From Desulfarculus sp. (GTDB lineage Bacteria; Desulfobacterota; Desulfarculia; Desulfarculales; Desulfarculaceae), in the NCBI GenBank assembly GCA_016208115.1, contig JACQYR010000022.1, forward strand, positions 1 through 64,000: DNA of 64,000 nt, given 5' to 3'. Below the pieces are notes generated by a model. It was not told the DNA's origin and did not search any database. It saw nothing but the letters and a program-made list of their open reading frames with translations. Position numbers and translations under genes: made by a program. Positions 18,749 through 29,030 of the stretch are shown here, piece by piece. Every line of letters begins with the position of its first letter. The first letter of the stretch is position 1.

Positions 18749-19159
18749 GGCTTTTAGGCCCTTCTCGGCCAGCACCGCAAGGTAGATGGGCGCGATCATC
18801 TTGAGCACCGGCGCCAGCTTCAAGAGGGCCGCCGTGGAGCCCTTGGCCTTGATGCGCCCCGTGGCCATGGCCACCACCGGGTTGAGCTGGTTGGACCAGG
18901 CCTGGTGCCCCACATCCACCCCGGCCAGGATGGTCACGTCGGGGCGGCCCGAGGGAGCGCCGGCCCCCACCTCTATGACCTGCTCCCGGGCGTCCACGAA
19001 AAAGGAAATCTGTGGGTCGTCCTGGGTGTAATCGAAGTAGACCATTTGCTTTAACTTCCCCACGACTCCGGCGATCTGGGGGTCGGCCGCCGCCCGGCGG
19101 AAGGTCTCCACAAAGGCCTCCACCGCCTGGGACGGATCGTTGAAGTATTTGGATTTCAT
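18746..19159 (-). CDS. SCP2 sterol-binding domain protein
   Basis: A 137-residue single-domain protein. The C-terminal GRIKAKGSTAALLKLAPVLK is the characteristic end of SCP2-type lipid-binding domains, and the middle (VYFDYTQDDPQISFFVDAREQVIEVGAG) fits the beta-sheet part. Such proteins bind fatty acyl or other lipids in a hydrophobic tunnel; the physiological role here is unknown. I chose the ATG at 19159 (MKSKYFND) preceded by AGGAT; the longer ORF-track start runs through a repeat. It is flanked on both sides by copies of the GC-rich element. Confidence 0.82.
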   Translation of the reverse strand: MKSKYFNDPSQAVEAFVETFRRAAADPQIAGVVGKLKQMVYFDYTQDDPQISFFVDAREQVIEVGAGAPSGRPDVTILAGVDVGHQAWSNQLNPVVAMATGRIKAKGSTAALLKLAPVLKMIAPIYLAVLAEKGLKA

Positions 19160-19202
19160 GGTGCAATCCTTATATTTAATGTTATTCTGTTCGCTTTTCT
19201 TC

Positions 19203-19291
19203 TGCCCGCAACCTGCGGCGGGAGCCGCCAGCGCTGGTCGGGGCCACCCACTCACCCGACCAGTTAATGCCCCATGGGGGGCACCCCATTA
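19203..19291 (-). repeat. Dispersed GC-rich 3'-end element, copy 3
   Basis: It starts at the ALDH/ADH fusion stop codon and reads (minus) GGGGTGCCCCCC, GGGGCATTAACTGGTCGGGTG and GCTGGCGGCTCCCG. Same block order as copies 1 and 2. Confidence 0.65.
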
Positions 19292-21949
19292 CCAGGCCAG
19301 TTCGAAGACCTCGTAGACCTGGCCGGGATCGGTGACCGGCCGGGGGTTGAAGATGCAGGCCGGGTCGGCCACGGCGTGGGCCGCGGCCTCGAACAGGGCC
19401 TCCTCGGGCACGCCCAGGTCCCTGAGCCGCCGGGGGTGGCCGATGCGCTCCATCAGGTCGTCCACGGCGGTGGCCGCCGCCAGGGCCGCCTGGTCCTCGG
19501 CCAGTCCGGCGGTATGCACCCCCAGGGCCTGGGCCGCCTGGACCAGGGCCGGGGCGCAGAACTCGGCGTTGAAGCGCATCACCTGGGGCAGCACCACCCC
19601 GCAGGCGCTGCCGTGGGGTACCCCGTACAGGGCGCCCACGGTGTGAGCCATGGCGTGGGCCAGGGCCACCTGGGCGGTGCAGAAGGCCCAGCCGGCCAGG
19701 GCGGCGGCCACCTGCATGTTGGAGCGGGCCGTGAGGTCGCCGCCGTTTTCCACGCAGACCGGCAGGTTCTGGGCGATGAGCCGGATGGCGTGCAGGGCGA
19801 GCGCGTCGCAGACCGGGTTGCTGCGCAGGCTCATCAGGGCCTCCAGGGCGTGGGTCAGGGCGTCCAGGCCGGTGCCGGCGGTGAGCCCCGGGGGCAGCCC
19901 TTGTACGAACTGGGGGTCCAGGATGGCCACCCGAGGGAAGATGGCGTTCTCCAGGACGTAGACCTTGCGCCCCACGGCGTGGTTCTTGATGACCGCCACG
20001 TTGGTGACCTCGCTGCCGGTGCCCGCCGTGGTGGGCACGGCGATGTGGGGCGTGGCCGGGCGGTTGAGCCTGAGCACCGCCACGTGGTCAATGGCCTGGC
20101 CGCCCTCGCTCAAGAGCACGGCCAAGGCCTTGGCCGTGTCCATGACGCTGCCTCCGCCCACGCTGACCACGGCGTCGGCCCCCATCGCCCGGGCCGCGCT
20201 GGCGGCGGCGTCCACGGTGGCCAGGCCGCTGTCCTGGGGTATGTCGAGGAAGACCCCGGCGCAGTAGCCGCCCAGGGCCTTCTTGGCCTTGTCCACCAGG
20301 CCGGCGGTGGCCACGCCGGGGTCGCTGAGCAATATGGCCCTTTGGCAGCCCAGGGCCTGCATCTCCGCGCCGATGCTGGCGATTGACCCCAGGCCGCTGT
20401 TGAGCTTGGTGGGGCCGGCGTATTGGAAGGTGGCGCTGTGGGGGTAGCTGAACATCATCTGGAAGGCCAGCTTGTTGGCCGGGTCGGCCTCGGCGGCCAC
20501 GTGTACCCGCTTGATCTGGGTGTACTCGGCCAGGCCGTGATAGCCCAGCTCCCGCCCCACGCCCGACTGCTTGTAGCCGCCAAAGGGGCAGTAGTCGCCA
20601 AAGGCGTGGTAGTCGTTGATCCACATGGTGCCGGTGGCCACGCCATGGGCTATTGCCTCGGCCCGGGCGATGTCCTGGGACCACACCCCCCCGGCCAGGC
20701 CGTAGGGGCTGTCGTTGGCGATGGCCACGGCCTCCTCGTCGTCGTGGAAGGGGATGACGCAGACCACCGGCCCGAAGATCTCCTCGCGGGCGATGCGCAT
20801 GGAGTTGTTCACCCCGGCGAAGATGGTGGGCTGGTAGTAGTAGCCGTCCTCCAGGTCGAAGCGCTCCGGTCTTTGGCCACCGCAGACCAGCTCGGCGCCC
20901 TCCTGGCGGCCCAGTTGCACATACTGCTCGGTGGTGGCCAGTTGGCCGGCGCTGACCAGGGGACCCATCTGGGAGGCCGCGTCCAACTGGTAGGCGATGT
21001 GGATGTCACCCACCCTTTTGGCCAGGCGCTCCACGAACTGATCGTAGAGCTTGTCCTGCACCAGGATGCGGGTGCCGGACTCGCAGACCTGGCCGCAGTG
21101 GAAGAAGGTGCCAAACAGCCCGCCGTCTATGGCCAGGTTGAGGTCGGCGTCGTCCAGCACGATGTTGGCGCTCTTGCCGCCCAGCTCCAGGGTCACCTTC
21201 TTGACCGTGTCGGCGGCCATCTTCATGATCTCGCGCCCCACCTGGGTGGAGCCGGTGAAGGCGATCTTGTCCACCATGGGGTGGGTGCACAAGACCCGGC
21301 CCAGCTCGGCCCCCGGGCCGGCGATGATGTTCACCACCCCCGGCGGCACCTGGCTCTCGGCCAGGGCTTCGGCGATGATGAGCGCCGAGACGGGGGTGTG
21401 GCTGGCCGGCTTGAGCACCACGGTGTTGCCCATGATGGCGTCCATGGCGATCTTCCACATGGCCATGCTGAAGGGGAAGTTCCAGGGGATGATGCCCACG
21501 CACACCCCCAGGGGTTCGCGCCGCACGTAGTTGCGCGCCGGGAAGAAGGGGTTGCCCGAGACCGGTATCTCCTCCCGCCAGGGAAAGTCCCTGGCCGCCA
21601 GTTGGGCCAGGTTGCGCACCATAAGAGAGCCCAGGAATATCTCGGTCTTGGTACGGTTGATGATGCCGCCCGAGTCCAGGGACTCGAACATGGCCAGGCG
21701 CACGGCGTGGCGCAGCACCCGGTCGGCGAAATCCATCATGATGCGGGCGCGTTTGGCCGGCTCCAGGCCGGACCAGACGCCGCTGTCAAAGGCCCGGCGG
21801 GCGACCTGGACGGCCGCCTCGGCCTCGGCCGGCCCGGCTTGGGCCACGGTGGCGAAGGCCTGGCCCGTGCCCGGGTCCAGGGTCTCGAAGGCCGCCCCGT
21901 TCTGGGCGTCCACGAACTGGCCGTCAATGTAGAGCTTGAAATGCTCCAT
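19289..21949 (-). CDS. Bifunctional aldehyde dehydrogenase / iron-containing alcohol dehydrogenase fusion
   Basis: An 886-residue two-domain enzyme. Residues ~1-490 are a classical (non-acylating) NAD(P) aldehyde dehydrogenase: IPWNFPFSMAMWKIA, FTGSTQVGREIMK, the general-base Glu in LELGGKSANIVLDDA and the catalytic Cys in GQVCESGTRI. Residues ~500-886 are an iron-dependent alcohol dehydrogenase: SVGGGSVMDTAKALA, TTAGTGSEVTNVAVI and the metal-site ALAHAMAHTVGALYGVPHG. AdhE also joins ALDH to Fe-ADH, but its ALDH half is the CoA-acylating type. Here the ALDH half is the hydrolytic type, so an alcohol could be taken to the acid via a channelled aldehyde. The frame is unbroken across the junction. 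I know of no well-studied enzyme with exactly this pairing. Confidence 0.88.
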   Translation of the reverse strand: MEHFKLYIDGQFVDAQNGAAFETLDPGTGQAFATVAQAGPAEAEAAVQVARRAFDSGVWSGLEPAKRARIMMDFADRVLRHAVRLAMFESLDSGGIINRTKTEIFLGSLMVRNLAQLAARDFPWREEIPVSGNPFFPARNYVRREPLGVCVGIIPWNFPFSMAMWKIAMDAIMGNTVVLKPASHTPVSALIIAEALAESQVPPGVVNIIAGPGAELGRVLCTHPMVDKIAFTGSTQVGREIMKMAADTVKKVTLELGGKSANIVLDDADLNLAIDGGLFGTFFHCGQVCESGTRILVQDKLYDQFVERLAKRVGDIHIAYQLDAASQMGPLVSAGQLATTEQYVQLGRQEGAELVCGGQRPERFDLEDGYYYQPTIFAGVNNSMRIAREEIFGPVVCVIPFHDDEEAVAIANDSPYGLAGGVWSQDIARAEAIAHGVATGTMWINDYHAFGDYCPFGGYKQSGVGRELGYHGLAEYTQIKRVHVAAEADPANKLAFQMMFSYPHSATFQYAGPTKLNSGLGSIASIGAEMQALGCQRAILLSDPGVATAGLVDKAKKALGGYCAGVFLDIPQDSGLATVDAAASAARAMGADAVVSVGGGSVMDTAKALAVLLSEGGQAIDHVAVLRLNRPATPHIAVPTTAGTGSEVTNVAVIKNHAVGRKVYVLENAIFPRVAILDPQFVQGLPPGLTAGTGLDALTHALEALMSLRSNPVCDALALHAIRLIAQNLPVCVENGGDLTARSNMQVAAALAGWAFCTAQVALAHAMAHTVGALYGVPHGSACGVVLPQVMRFNAEFCAPALVQAAQALGVHTAGLAEDQAALAAATAVDDLMERIGHPRRLRDLGVPEEALFEAAAHAVADPACIFNPRPVTDPGQVYEVFELAW

Positions 21950-22050
21950 GGGAGCCTCCTTGGCGGGGGGCCTGGGGCAAAAAACGTCGGCGGGTATTCA
22001 TGAAATACGCCTTGGGGGTGGGCAAAGTCAAGTGCCGCCTGAATGCGGGC

Positions 22051-22755
22051 TCAGTTGAAGAGGCCGGGCGCGCTGGGCGGTTGCCAGGGCTGGGCCAGCT
22101 CCGGCCCCTCGGCGCCAGCCCGGTTCAGGGCCGGCGAGACGGGGTGGGCCTCCATCAGCTCGGGGGGATAGGGCCTGAGCAGGCCAGCCAGGAGGGCGGG
22201 GTCCCGCTGGGCCGGGGCCAGCCAGGGGGACTCCTGCCCGGGCAGAAGCAGGGCCGGCATGCGCTCGTGGATGGCGGCCACCAGGGCGTTGGCCGGCACG
22301 GTGATGATGCTGAAGCTGTCCAACTCGGCCTGGCCCGGCGGCTGCCAGCGCTCCCACAGGCCGGCCATGGCCAAGGGGCCGCCTTCCCGCAGGCCGAAGC
22401 TGTAGGGCTGCTTGGGGGCGCCCTGGCGCGGCGCCGCGGCCCACTCGTAGAACCCGTCGGCCAGCACCAGGCAGCGCCGGGATTTGTAGGCCCCCCGAAA
22501 GGCCGGCTTGGCGGCCAGGGTCTCGGCGCGGGCGTTTATCATCTTGTAGCCCTGGGCGGGGCTGGCGGCCCAGGGGGGCACCAGGCCCCAGCGCATCAGG
22601 CGCAGGAGGCGCGGCCCCTCTAAAGCCACCACCACCGGGGCCTCCTGGCCGGGGGCCAGGTTGTAGCGCGGGGTCAGGGTGAGGTCCGAGGGTTGAAGGC
22701 CGAAGCGGGCCTCCAGGCTGGCCAGGTCCGAGGTCTGGCGATAGCGGCCGCACAT
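22051..22755 (-). CDS. yedK: SOS response-associated peptidase YedK (HMCES family)
   Basis: A 234-residue SRAP-domain protein. The ORF was trimmed so that Cys2 (MCGRYRQ) follows the initiator Met, as required: this Cys becomes N-terminal and forms a thiazolidine crosslink to abasic sites in single-stranded DNA. Other family marks are seen: RYNLAPGQ, MRWGLVPPW, INARAETLAAKPAF, CLVLADGFYEW and TVPANALVAAIHERMP with the conserved His. It shields abasic DNA during replication. The neighbouring pgl and ALDH/ADH genes give no functional clue. Confidence 0.93.
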   Translation of the reverse strand: MCGRYRQTSDLASLEARFGLQPSDLTLTPRYNLAPGQEAPVVVALEGPRLLRLMRWGLVPPWAASPAQGYKMINARAETLAAKPAFRGAYKSRRCLVLADGFYEWAAAPRQGAPKQPYSFGLREGGPLAMAGLWERWQPPGQAELDSFSIITVPANALVAAIHERMPALLLPGQESPWLAPAQRDPALLAGLLRPYPPELMEAHPVSPALNRAGAEGPELAQPWQPPSAPGLFN

Positions 22756-22812
22756 GGCGGGGCCTCCGTGGAGGCCGGGCGGGCCCGCCAAGACCCCGCC
22801 CGGCCAAGGGGT

Positions 22813-23550
22813 TCAGGGTTTCAGGCCGGCGGCGGCCTCCTGGTCCAGGAACCAGAACAGCTCGCCAAAGGGGCGCAGCCGGCTGGCCGGGGTGGCGCCG
22901 TTGCCCGAGCCCTCCTGGGACAGAACTTTTTGCACGGCCTGGCGTTTGCCGGCGCCGGTCACCGCCACCACCACCGTGCGGCCGGCATTGAGCACCGGCC
23001 AGGTCAGGGTGACCCGGGGCACCTCCGGCTGCACGCCCTGGGGCGGCTGCACCGCCGCCACCCAGCCGCTGTCGCCGGCCAGGGCCGGGTCCAGGGGAAA
23101 CAGCGAGGCCAAGTGCCCGTCTTGGCCCAGGCCCAGCAGGATGAAGTCAAAGGCCGGCAGCAGGCCCCCGAAGTGGGTGCGCAGCTCGGCCTGGTAGCGG
23201 GCCGCCGCCTCCTGGGGGTCGTAGATGTCCACGGGCACGGGGTGCACCTAGCCGGATTTCAGCGGGGCCTGCTCTAGCATGATGCGCCGGGCCTGGCCGT
23301 AGTTGCTGCCCGGGCGGTCGTGGGGCAGGGCGCGCTCGTCGCTCCAGAAGAAATGGCAGGCCTGCCAGGGCATTACCTCCAGCAGGGGCGATAGGGCCAA
23401 GGCCCGGTAGATGGGCAGCGGCGTGGCGCCGCCGGCCAGGGCCAGGTTGGCCTGGCCGCGCTCCACGATGGCGCGGGCGGCCCGCACGGCCATGAGGGTG
23501 GCCGTGGCCCGGGCCAGCTCGTCGGCGCTGGAAAATACTCGTATTCTCAT
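22813..23550 (-). pseudogene. pgl: 6-phosphogluconolactonase, interrupted by an in-frame amber codon
   Basis: Pgl hydrolyses 6-phosphogluconolactone in the oxidative pentose phosphate pathway. The N-part has ALAGGATPLPIYRAL and FFWSDERALPHDRPGSNYG; the C-part has VHPVPVD, FDFILLGLGQDGHLASLFP and VAVTGAGKRQAVQKVL, all Pgl signatures. The two parts are in the same frame, separated only by TAG at 23250-23248 (LKSG-TAG-VHPVP). With the stop read through the length would be ~245, normal for Pgl. A CAG to TAG change explains it most simply. The codon after the stop is GTG, so the C-part could be re-initiated but would lack the N-terminal half. The neighbouring transketolase is in the same pathway. 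Confidence 0.85.
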
Positions 23551-24221
23551 AGGGCGTTTTCGCTTTCGTGCCGAGGTGCGGCAAGGCGGCCCGGCCAGGC
23601 CGCCCAGATTCCCCCCTCCGCCGATATAGTAATACCTGTCAGGCGGCGCGGCTCGTGGACCAGCGGTTTTTATGGTTCAGCCGGGCAATGGCCAGACAAG
23701 GAACTAGAGCTAGGCGGCAGGCCTCGTTTTGAGGTCCAATCAGGTTTTATCCTGATTTAACGACAGCCATATAGTATTAGGGGTTAAATATTTTCCGGGT
23801 AGCACCCTGCGGTCCGCAACGCCCGCCTTCTTCCTCAACCAACCCCCGTGTCCCGCTCTTAGCCCGGCCATTCTTAGGGCACCGGCAGGGGGCTGCTAGG
23901 GGTCAACCCGGCCAAGTATACGGGGCACTGCGGCCCTTGCCTCGCGCCCAGGCCAGCAGGCCAACCCGCGCTGGCTCCCGCACCGGCCAAGCCAGTATGG
24001 CCGGGCGGCTGAGCGGGACACAAAAAGAACCGCTTCGGCTTTATTTAGCAGCCTAAACGGTGCTGCCCATGGCCAGAAAAAACCGGCCAGCAAAACCATA
24101 CGTTTGCCATGAAACATGTATTACTTGTATTTAGGAGCTAATGGCGACAAAAAAGGGCGCCCAGCCTTGACACGGCCCGGCCGGGCGTCCTTGCTGCCTG
24201 AATGCGAAACGGCTTTGGGAC
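23551..24221. other. Gene-free stretch between pgl and tkt
   Basis: About 670 bp. Apart from the tkt terminator at its right end I see no convincing gene. The 73-codon minus-strand ORF at 23896-24117 has no recognisable features. A weak hairpin AATCAGG...CCTGATT lies near 23740, and the 23730-23800 part is AT-richer than its surroundings, which could hold a promoter for pgl. Confidence 0.5.
24149..24192 (-). terminator. Rho-independent terminator after tkt
   Basis: On the minus strand GGACGCCCGGC pairs (with two mismatched or G-T positions) with GCTGGGCGCCC and is followed by TTTTTTGTCG. It lies ~30 bp past the tkt stop. Confidence 0.7.
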
Positions 24222-26228
<2,007 letters not shown>

Positions 26229-26374
26229 GGAAACCCCCGGCCCGACGGGAAAAAATGAAATAAACTAGCCACTGGCCAACCCGCTCCCGCCACCCCGTGG
26301 CGGGGGCCGCCGCCCCAACTATCGGCCAAACGGCCAGATTTGGCAAGCCCGCCGGCCCGGCCCCTTGCCCCGGC

Positions 26375-26809
26375 CTATTTGTTCGGCCAGAGCATGAGGC
26401 CGGTTTCCTGGTCCCAGGCGCGCTCCAGGGGGCGCTCGGCCTGGTACTCGACGATCTCATACTCGCAGGCGAAGACCTCGCAGCCCTCGGCCAAATGCCC
26501 GCCCAGGGCCTGGCCCTGGGCGTCGCCCAGGGTGACGTGGGCGTGCACGAAGGACCTGCCGTCCTTGAGCGAGACATTGCCCACCAGGGCCAGAATTTCC
26601 AGGTCCTGGTTGAAATCCAGGAAGTTGTACACCCGGGCCGCCTGATCGTAGTAGCCCACCCTGGCCCGGGTCACGGCCCCGATGGCCTGCACCCGGCCCA
26701 TCTGGATGCCGGCGGCCTGGCAGAGTTGGGTCAGGGCCTCCAAGAGGTCGCTGCCCTTGGGCAGGCGGCCCACCAGGACTTTACCTGTGCTCTTGACCGT
26801 TACTTCCAT
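26375..26809 (-). CDS. PPC/DUF296 domain protein
   Basis: A 144-residue single-domain protein of the PPC (DUF296) family: GRLPKGSDLLEALTQLCQAAGI, GRVQAIGAVTRARVGYYD, EILALVGNVSLKDGRSFVHAHVTLGDAQGQALGGHLAEG. The His-rich VHAHV...GGHL segment is the conserved core, which in some members binds metal. In plants this domain is joined to AT-hooks; stand-alone bacterial forms have no settled role, and DNA binding is not implied. The ATG at 26809 follows GGAGGACAA. It lies 20 bp downstream of the phosphoesterase gene and is probably in one operon with it. Confidence 0.85.
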   Translation of the reverse strand: MEVTVKSTGKVLVGRLPKGSDLLEALTQLCQAAGIQMGRVQAIGAVTRARVGYYDQAARVYNFLDFNQDLEILALVGNVSLKDGRSFVHAHVTLGDAQGQALGGHLAEGCEVFACEYEIVEYQAERPLERAWDQETGLMLWPNK

Positions 26810-26828
26810 GATTTGTCCTCCCGCCAAA

Positions 26829-27953
26829 CTATGGCGCGCGCACGATCTCGATGATGGGCACCTCCGGGGGCGCGGCCACGCGCATGGGCGGCCCCCAGGT
26901 GCCGGTGCCCCGGTTGGTGTACAGGGCCGAGCCCCGGGCCAGGCGGTGCAGCCCCTCCTGCATGGGGTAGATGGCCCCGGTGAGGTAATTGAAGGGATAG
27001 ACCTGGCCCCGGTGGGTGTGCCCCGACAGTTGCAGGTCAAACAGCCCCAGGCTGGTTGGCTCCACGGTGGGCCGGTGCTTGAGCAGCAGGGTGAAGAGCC
27101 CCGGTGGCCCGGACCTCAGGATCGCGGCCTCGTCGGGCGGCGGGCCGGGGATCACCGGGTCGTCCACCCCGGCCACCCGCAAGGCCCCGGCCACCGTCGC
27201 GGCCTGGTTGCGCAGCACCGTGAAGCCGGCGCGCTCCAGGAAGGCCAGGGATTGGCCCAGGCCGGCGTAGAGTTCATGGTTGCCGGTGATGGCGTACTTG
27301 CCCAGGGGCGGCTTCAGGCCCGCCCACAGCTCGTACAGGCCGTCCTCCAGAAATAGATTGCCGTCCACCAGGTCGCCGGTGCTGACCACCAGGTCGGGCT
27401 GGGCGGCCTTGATGCGCTCCACGATGCGCGCCAGGCTCTGCTGGCCGTGGATCAGCCCCAGGTGCACGTCCGAAACCTGGGCGATGACCAGGCGGGGCCG
27501 GTCCGGCGGCAGCTTGGAGCTGGTGAGGGTAAGGCGCTCCAGGGTCAGGGTGCGGGCCTCGATGACCCCGTAACCAGCGGTGAGCACGGCCGCCAAGAGG
27601 GCCAGCCAGGCCAGGGCGCGGCCCAGGCCGGCCGGCGCCACCAGCCAGCCCAGGCGGCCAGCCAGCCAGGCCAGCCCCTGGATGATCCATGACAACAGCG
27701 AGTTGCCAAAGCCCAGGCCGGCCAGGCCCATCCAGCAATAGCCGATCCAGGCGAACAACGCGGCGGCCCACTGGGGGCCATGGCCGCGCTCGATGAGCCG
27801 CGAGGCCACCGGCGCCAGGATCATGGCCAAAAAGAACAGGCCCAGCCAGAGGTTATAGGCTCGCCCCGCCGGCAAGAGGGGCCGGAAGCGCAGCCAGAGC
27901 ACGGCGTGTATGCCGCCGTAAACCAAAAAGAAATACAGCAAGAATTTGGGCAT
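26829..27953 (-). CDS. Membrane-anchored calcineurin-like metallophosphoesterase
   Basis: Residues 1-~140 contain four to five hydrophobic helices. The C-terminal catalytic domain (from ~residue 150) has the dimetal phosphoesterase motifs in order: QVSDVHLG (D-x-H), STGDLVDG (GDxxD), ITGNHELYAG (GNHE), KHRP and LSGHTHRGQ (GHTH). Proteins with this layout (YkuE-like) are predicted to act on phospho-lipids or cell-wall intermediates at the membrane; substrate unknown. Its ATG comes 3 bp after the stop of a thioesterase remnant. Confidence 0.87.
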   Translation of the reverse strand: MPKFLLYFFLVYGGIHAVLWLRFRPLLPAGRAYNLWLGLFFLAMILAPVASRLIERGHGPQWAAALFAWIGYCWMGLAGLGFGNSLLSWIIQGLAWLAGRLGWLVAPAGLGRALAWLALLAAVLTAGYGVIEARTLTLERLTLTSSKLPPDRPRLVIAQVSDVHLGLIHGQQSLARIVERIKAAQPDLVVSTGDLVDGNLFLEDGLYELWAGLKPPLGKYAITGNHELYAGLGQSLAFLERAGFTVLRNQAATVAGALRVAGVDDPVIPGPPPDEAAILRSGPPGLFTLLLKHRPTVEPTSLGLFDLQLSGHTHRGQVYPFNYLTGAIYPMQEGLHRLARGSALYTNRGTGTWGPPMRVAAPPEVPIIEIVRAP

Positions 27954-27956
27954 GCC

Positions 27957-28037
27957 CTATTCCAGGCCCAGGAAGCTGGCCATGGGATCCTGGCCCACCA
28001 CCTGGCGGGCATAGGCGATCTGGTCGGGTTTGGTCAT
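27957..28037 (-). pseudogene. PaaI-like thioesterase, N-terminal remnant
   Basis: An ATG at 28037 opens MTKPDQIAYARQVVGQDPMA followed by SFLGLE and TAG at 27957-27959. These 26 residues resemble the N-terminal lead of PaaI-type hotdog thioesterases (ARxxxxxDPxAxxLGIE), which then normally continue for about 110 residues. Here the stop comes at once and the next gene begins 3 bp later. I read this as a gene whose body has been lost. The match is short, so the family call is tentative. Confidence 0.45.
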
Positions 28038-28106
28038 GGCGCCGTCTTCGCCCCTAGGGTTGGGGACAAGTTTTTCAGGCCATTATCCCCCAGGCCGCCC
28101 GTGCTG

Positions 28107-29027
28107 TCACGCCCGGTCAGGGGCCTTGGCGCGGGTGGACAGCCAGCGCAGGGGCAACAGCGCCAGGTAGTAGGGCAGCAGGTAGCAGCCGGCCAGCAGC
28201 ACGCTCTGGGTGTCCAGGAAGCGGCCGGCGAAGACCAGGGCCAGCACGTTGTTGATGTAGACCAGGGTCACCTGGCCGGTCAGGGGCTCCAGGCGGCCTC
28301 CGGAAAGGCGGGTGCACAACAGGGCCAGGCCCAGGTAGGCCCCGGCCAGGACAAAGGACAGCAGGGTGGCCACCAGGAACTGGCCCGGCCGCTCCAGCAG
28401 ATGGCCGCCAAAGGGCGCGAAGATGGCGGCGCTGAGCAAGAACATCAGCCCCAGGGAGACCGGGAAGGCCAGACGCTCCAGGGGGCGCAGCAGGACCGGG
28501 GCCAGGCGGCGCACAAGGAGCAGCAGGGCCAGGGGGCTGAAGATAACCAGGGCCAGCAGGCGGAACATCTCCCAGAAGGAGACGGGAATCTCGGCCCCGG
28601 CCAACAGGCGCACCAGGGCCGGCAGGGTGACGGGCAAGAGCAGGGAGGTGGCCACCACCACCATCAGCACCCGCGCCAGGTCGGCGCCCAGCATGACCGC
28701 GAAGAAAGGCCCCGAAACCCCGGCGCTCATGGCGCTCAAGACCAGCACCGGCAGGGCCCACTCCGGTAGCCACCAGGCGGCCAGGCCCCAGAGCAAGAGG
28801 GGCGCGCCCACCAGCTTGACCAACGTCCACAGGGCCACCTCGGCCAGCACCCCGGGGCCGGGATGCAACAGGGCCTTGAGGTCCAGGCGCAGGAAGCTCA
28901 AGAAGAGCAGGCCCATGAGGAAGTAGATCATGGCCGGCCGCAGGCCGCCGGACGCTCCGGGCACGAGCACTCCCGCCAGCACGCCCCCCAGGGTGACCAG
29001 GATCACCAGAATATCGCGGGTCTGCAT
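28107..29027 (-). CDS. Bile acid:sodium symporter family (BASS-like) transporter
   Basis: A 306-residue protein with about ten hydrophobic helices covering nearly the whole length, the size and layout of BASS/AEC-type carriers. Helix-breaking Gly/Pro/Asn positions (AMSAGVSGPFFAVMLGADL and YINNVLALVFAG) resemble the crossing-helix sites that bind sodium and substrate in this fold. The substrate is unknown; many such proteins carry organic acids. It lies 4 bp downstream of the truncated MFS gene on the same strand. Confidence 0.7.
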   Translation of the reverse strand: MQTRDILVILVTLGGVLAGVLVPGASGGLRPAMIYFLMGLLFLSFLRLDLKALLHPGPGVLAEVALWTLVKLVGAPLLLWGLAAWWLPEWALPVLVLSAMSAGVSGPFFAVMLGADLARVLMVVVATSLLLPVTLPALVRLLAGAEIPVSFWEMFRLLALVIFSPLALLLLVRRLAPVLLRPLERLAFPVSLGLMFLLSAAIFAPFGGHLLERPGQFLVATLLSFVLAGAYLGLALLCTRLSGGRLEPLTGQVTLVYINNVLALVFAGRFLDTQSVLLAGCYLLPYYLALLPLRWLSTRAKAPDRA

Positions 29028-29030
29028 GAC

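Noticed and set aside
18465-19166. 233-codon minus ORF over the SCP2 region
   Set aside because: Wrong frame over SCP2 and read through two dispersed repeats.
23248-23250. Second selenocysteine site in pgl
   Set aside because: The stop is TAG, not TGA, and Pgl has no catalytic Cys at that place.
23896-24117. 73-codon minus ORF before tkt
   Set aside because: No homology marks; lies in a gap with its own terminator for tkt.
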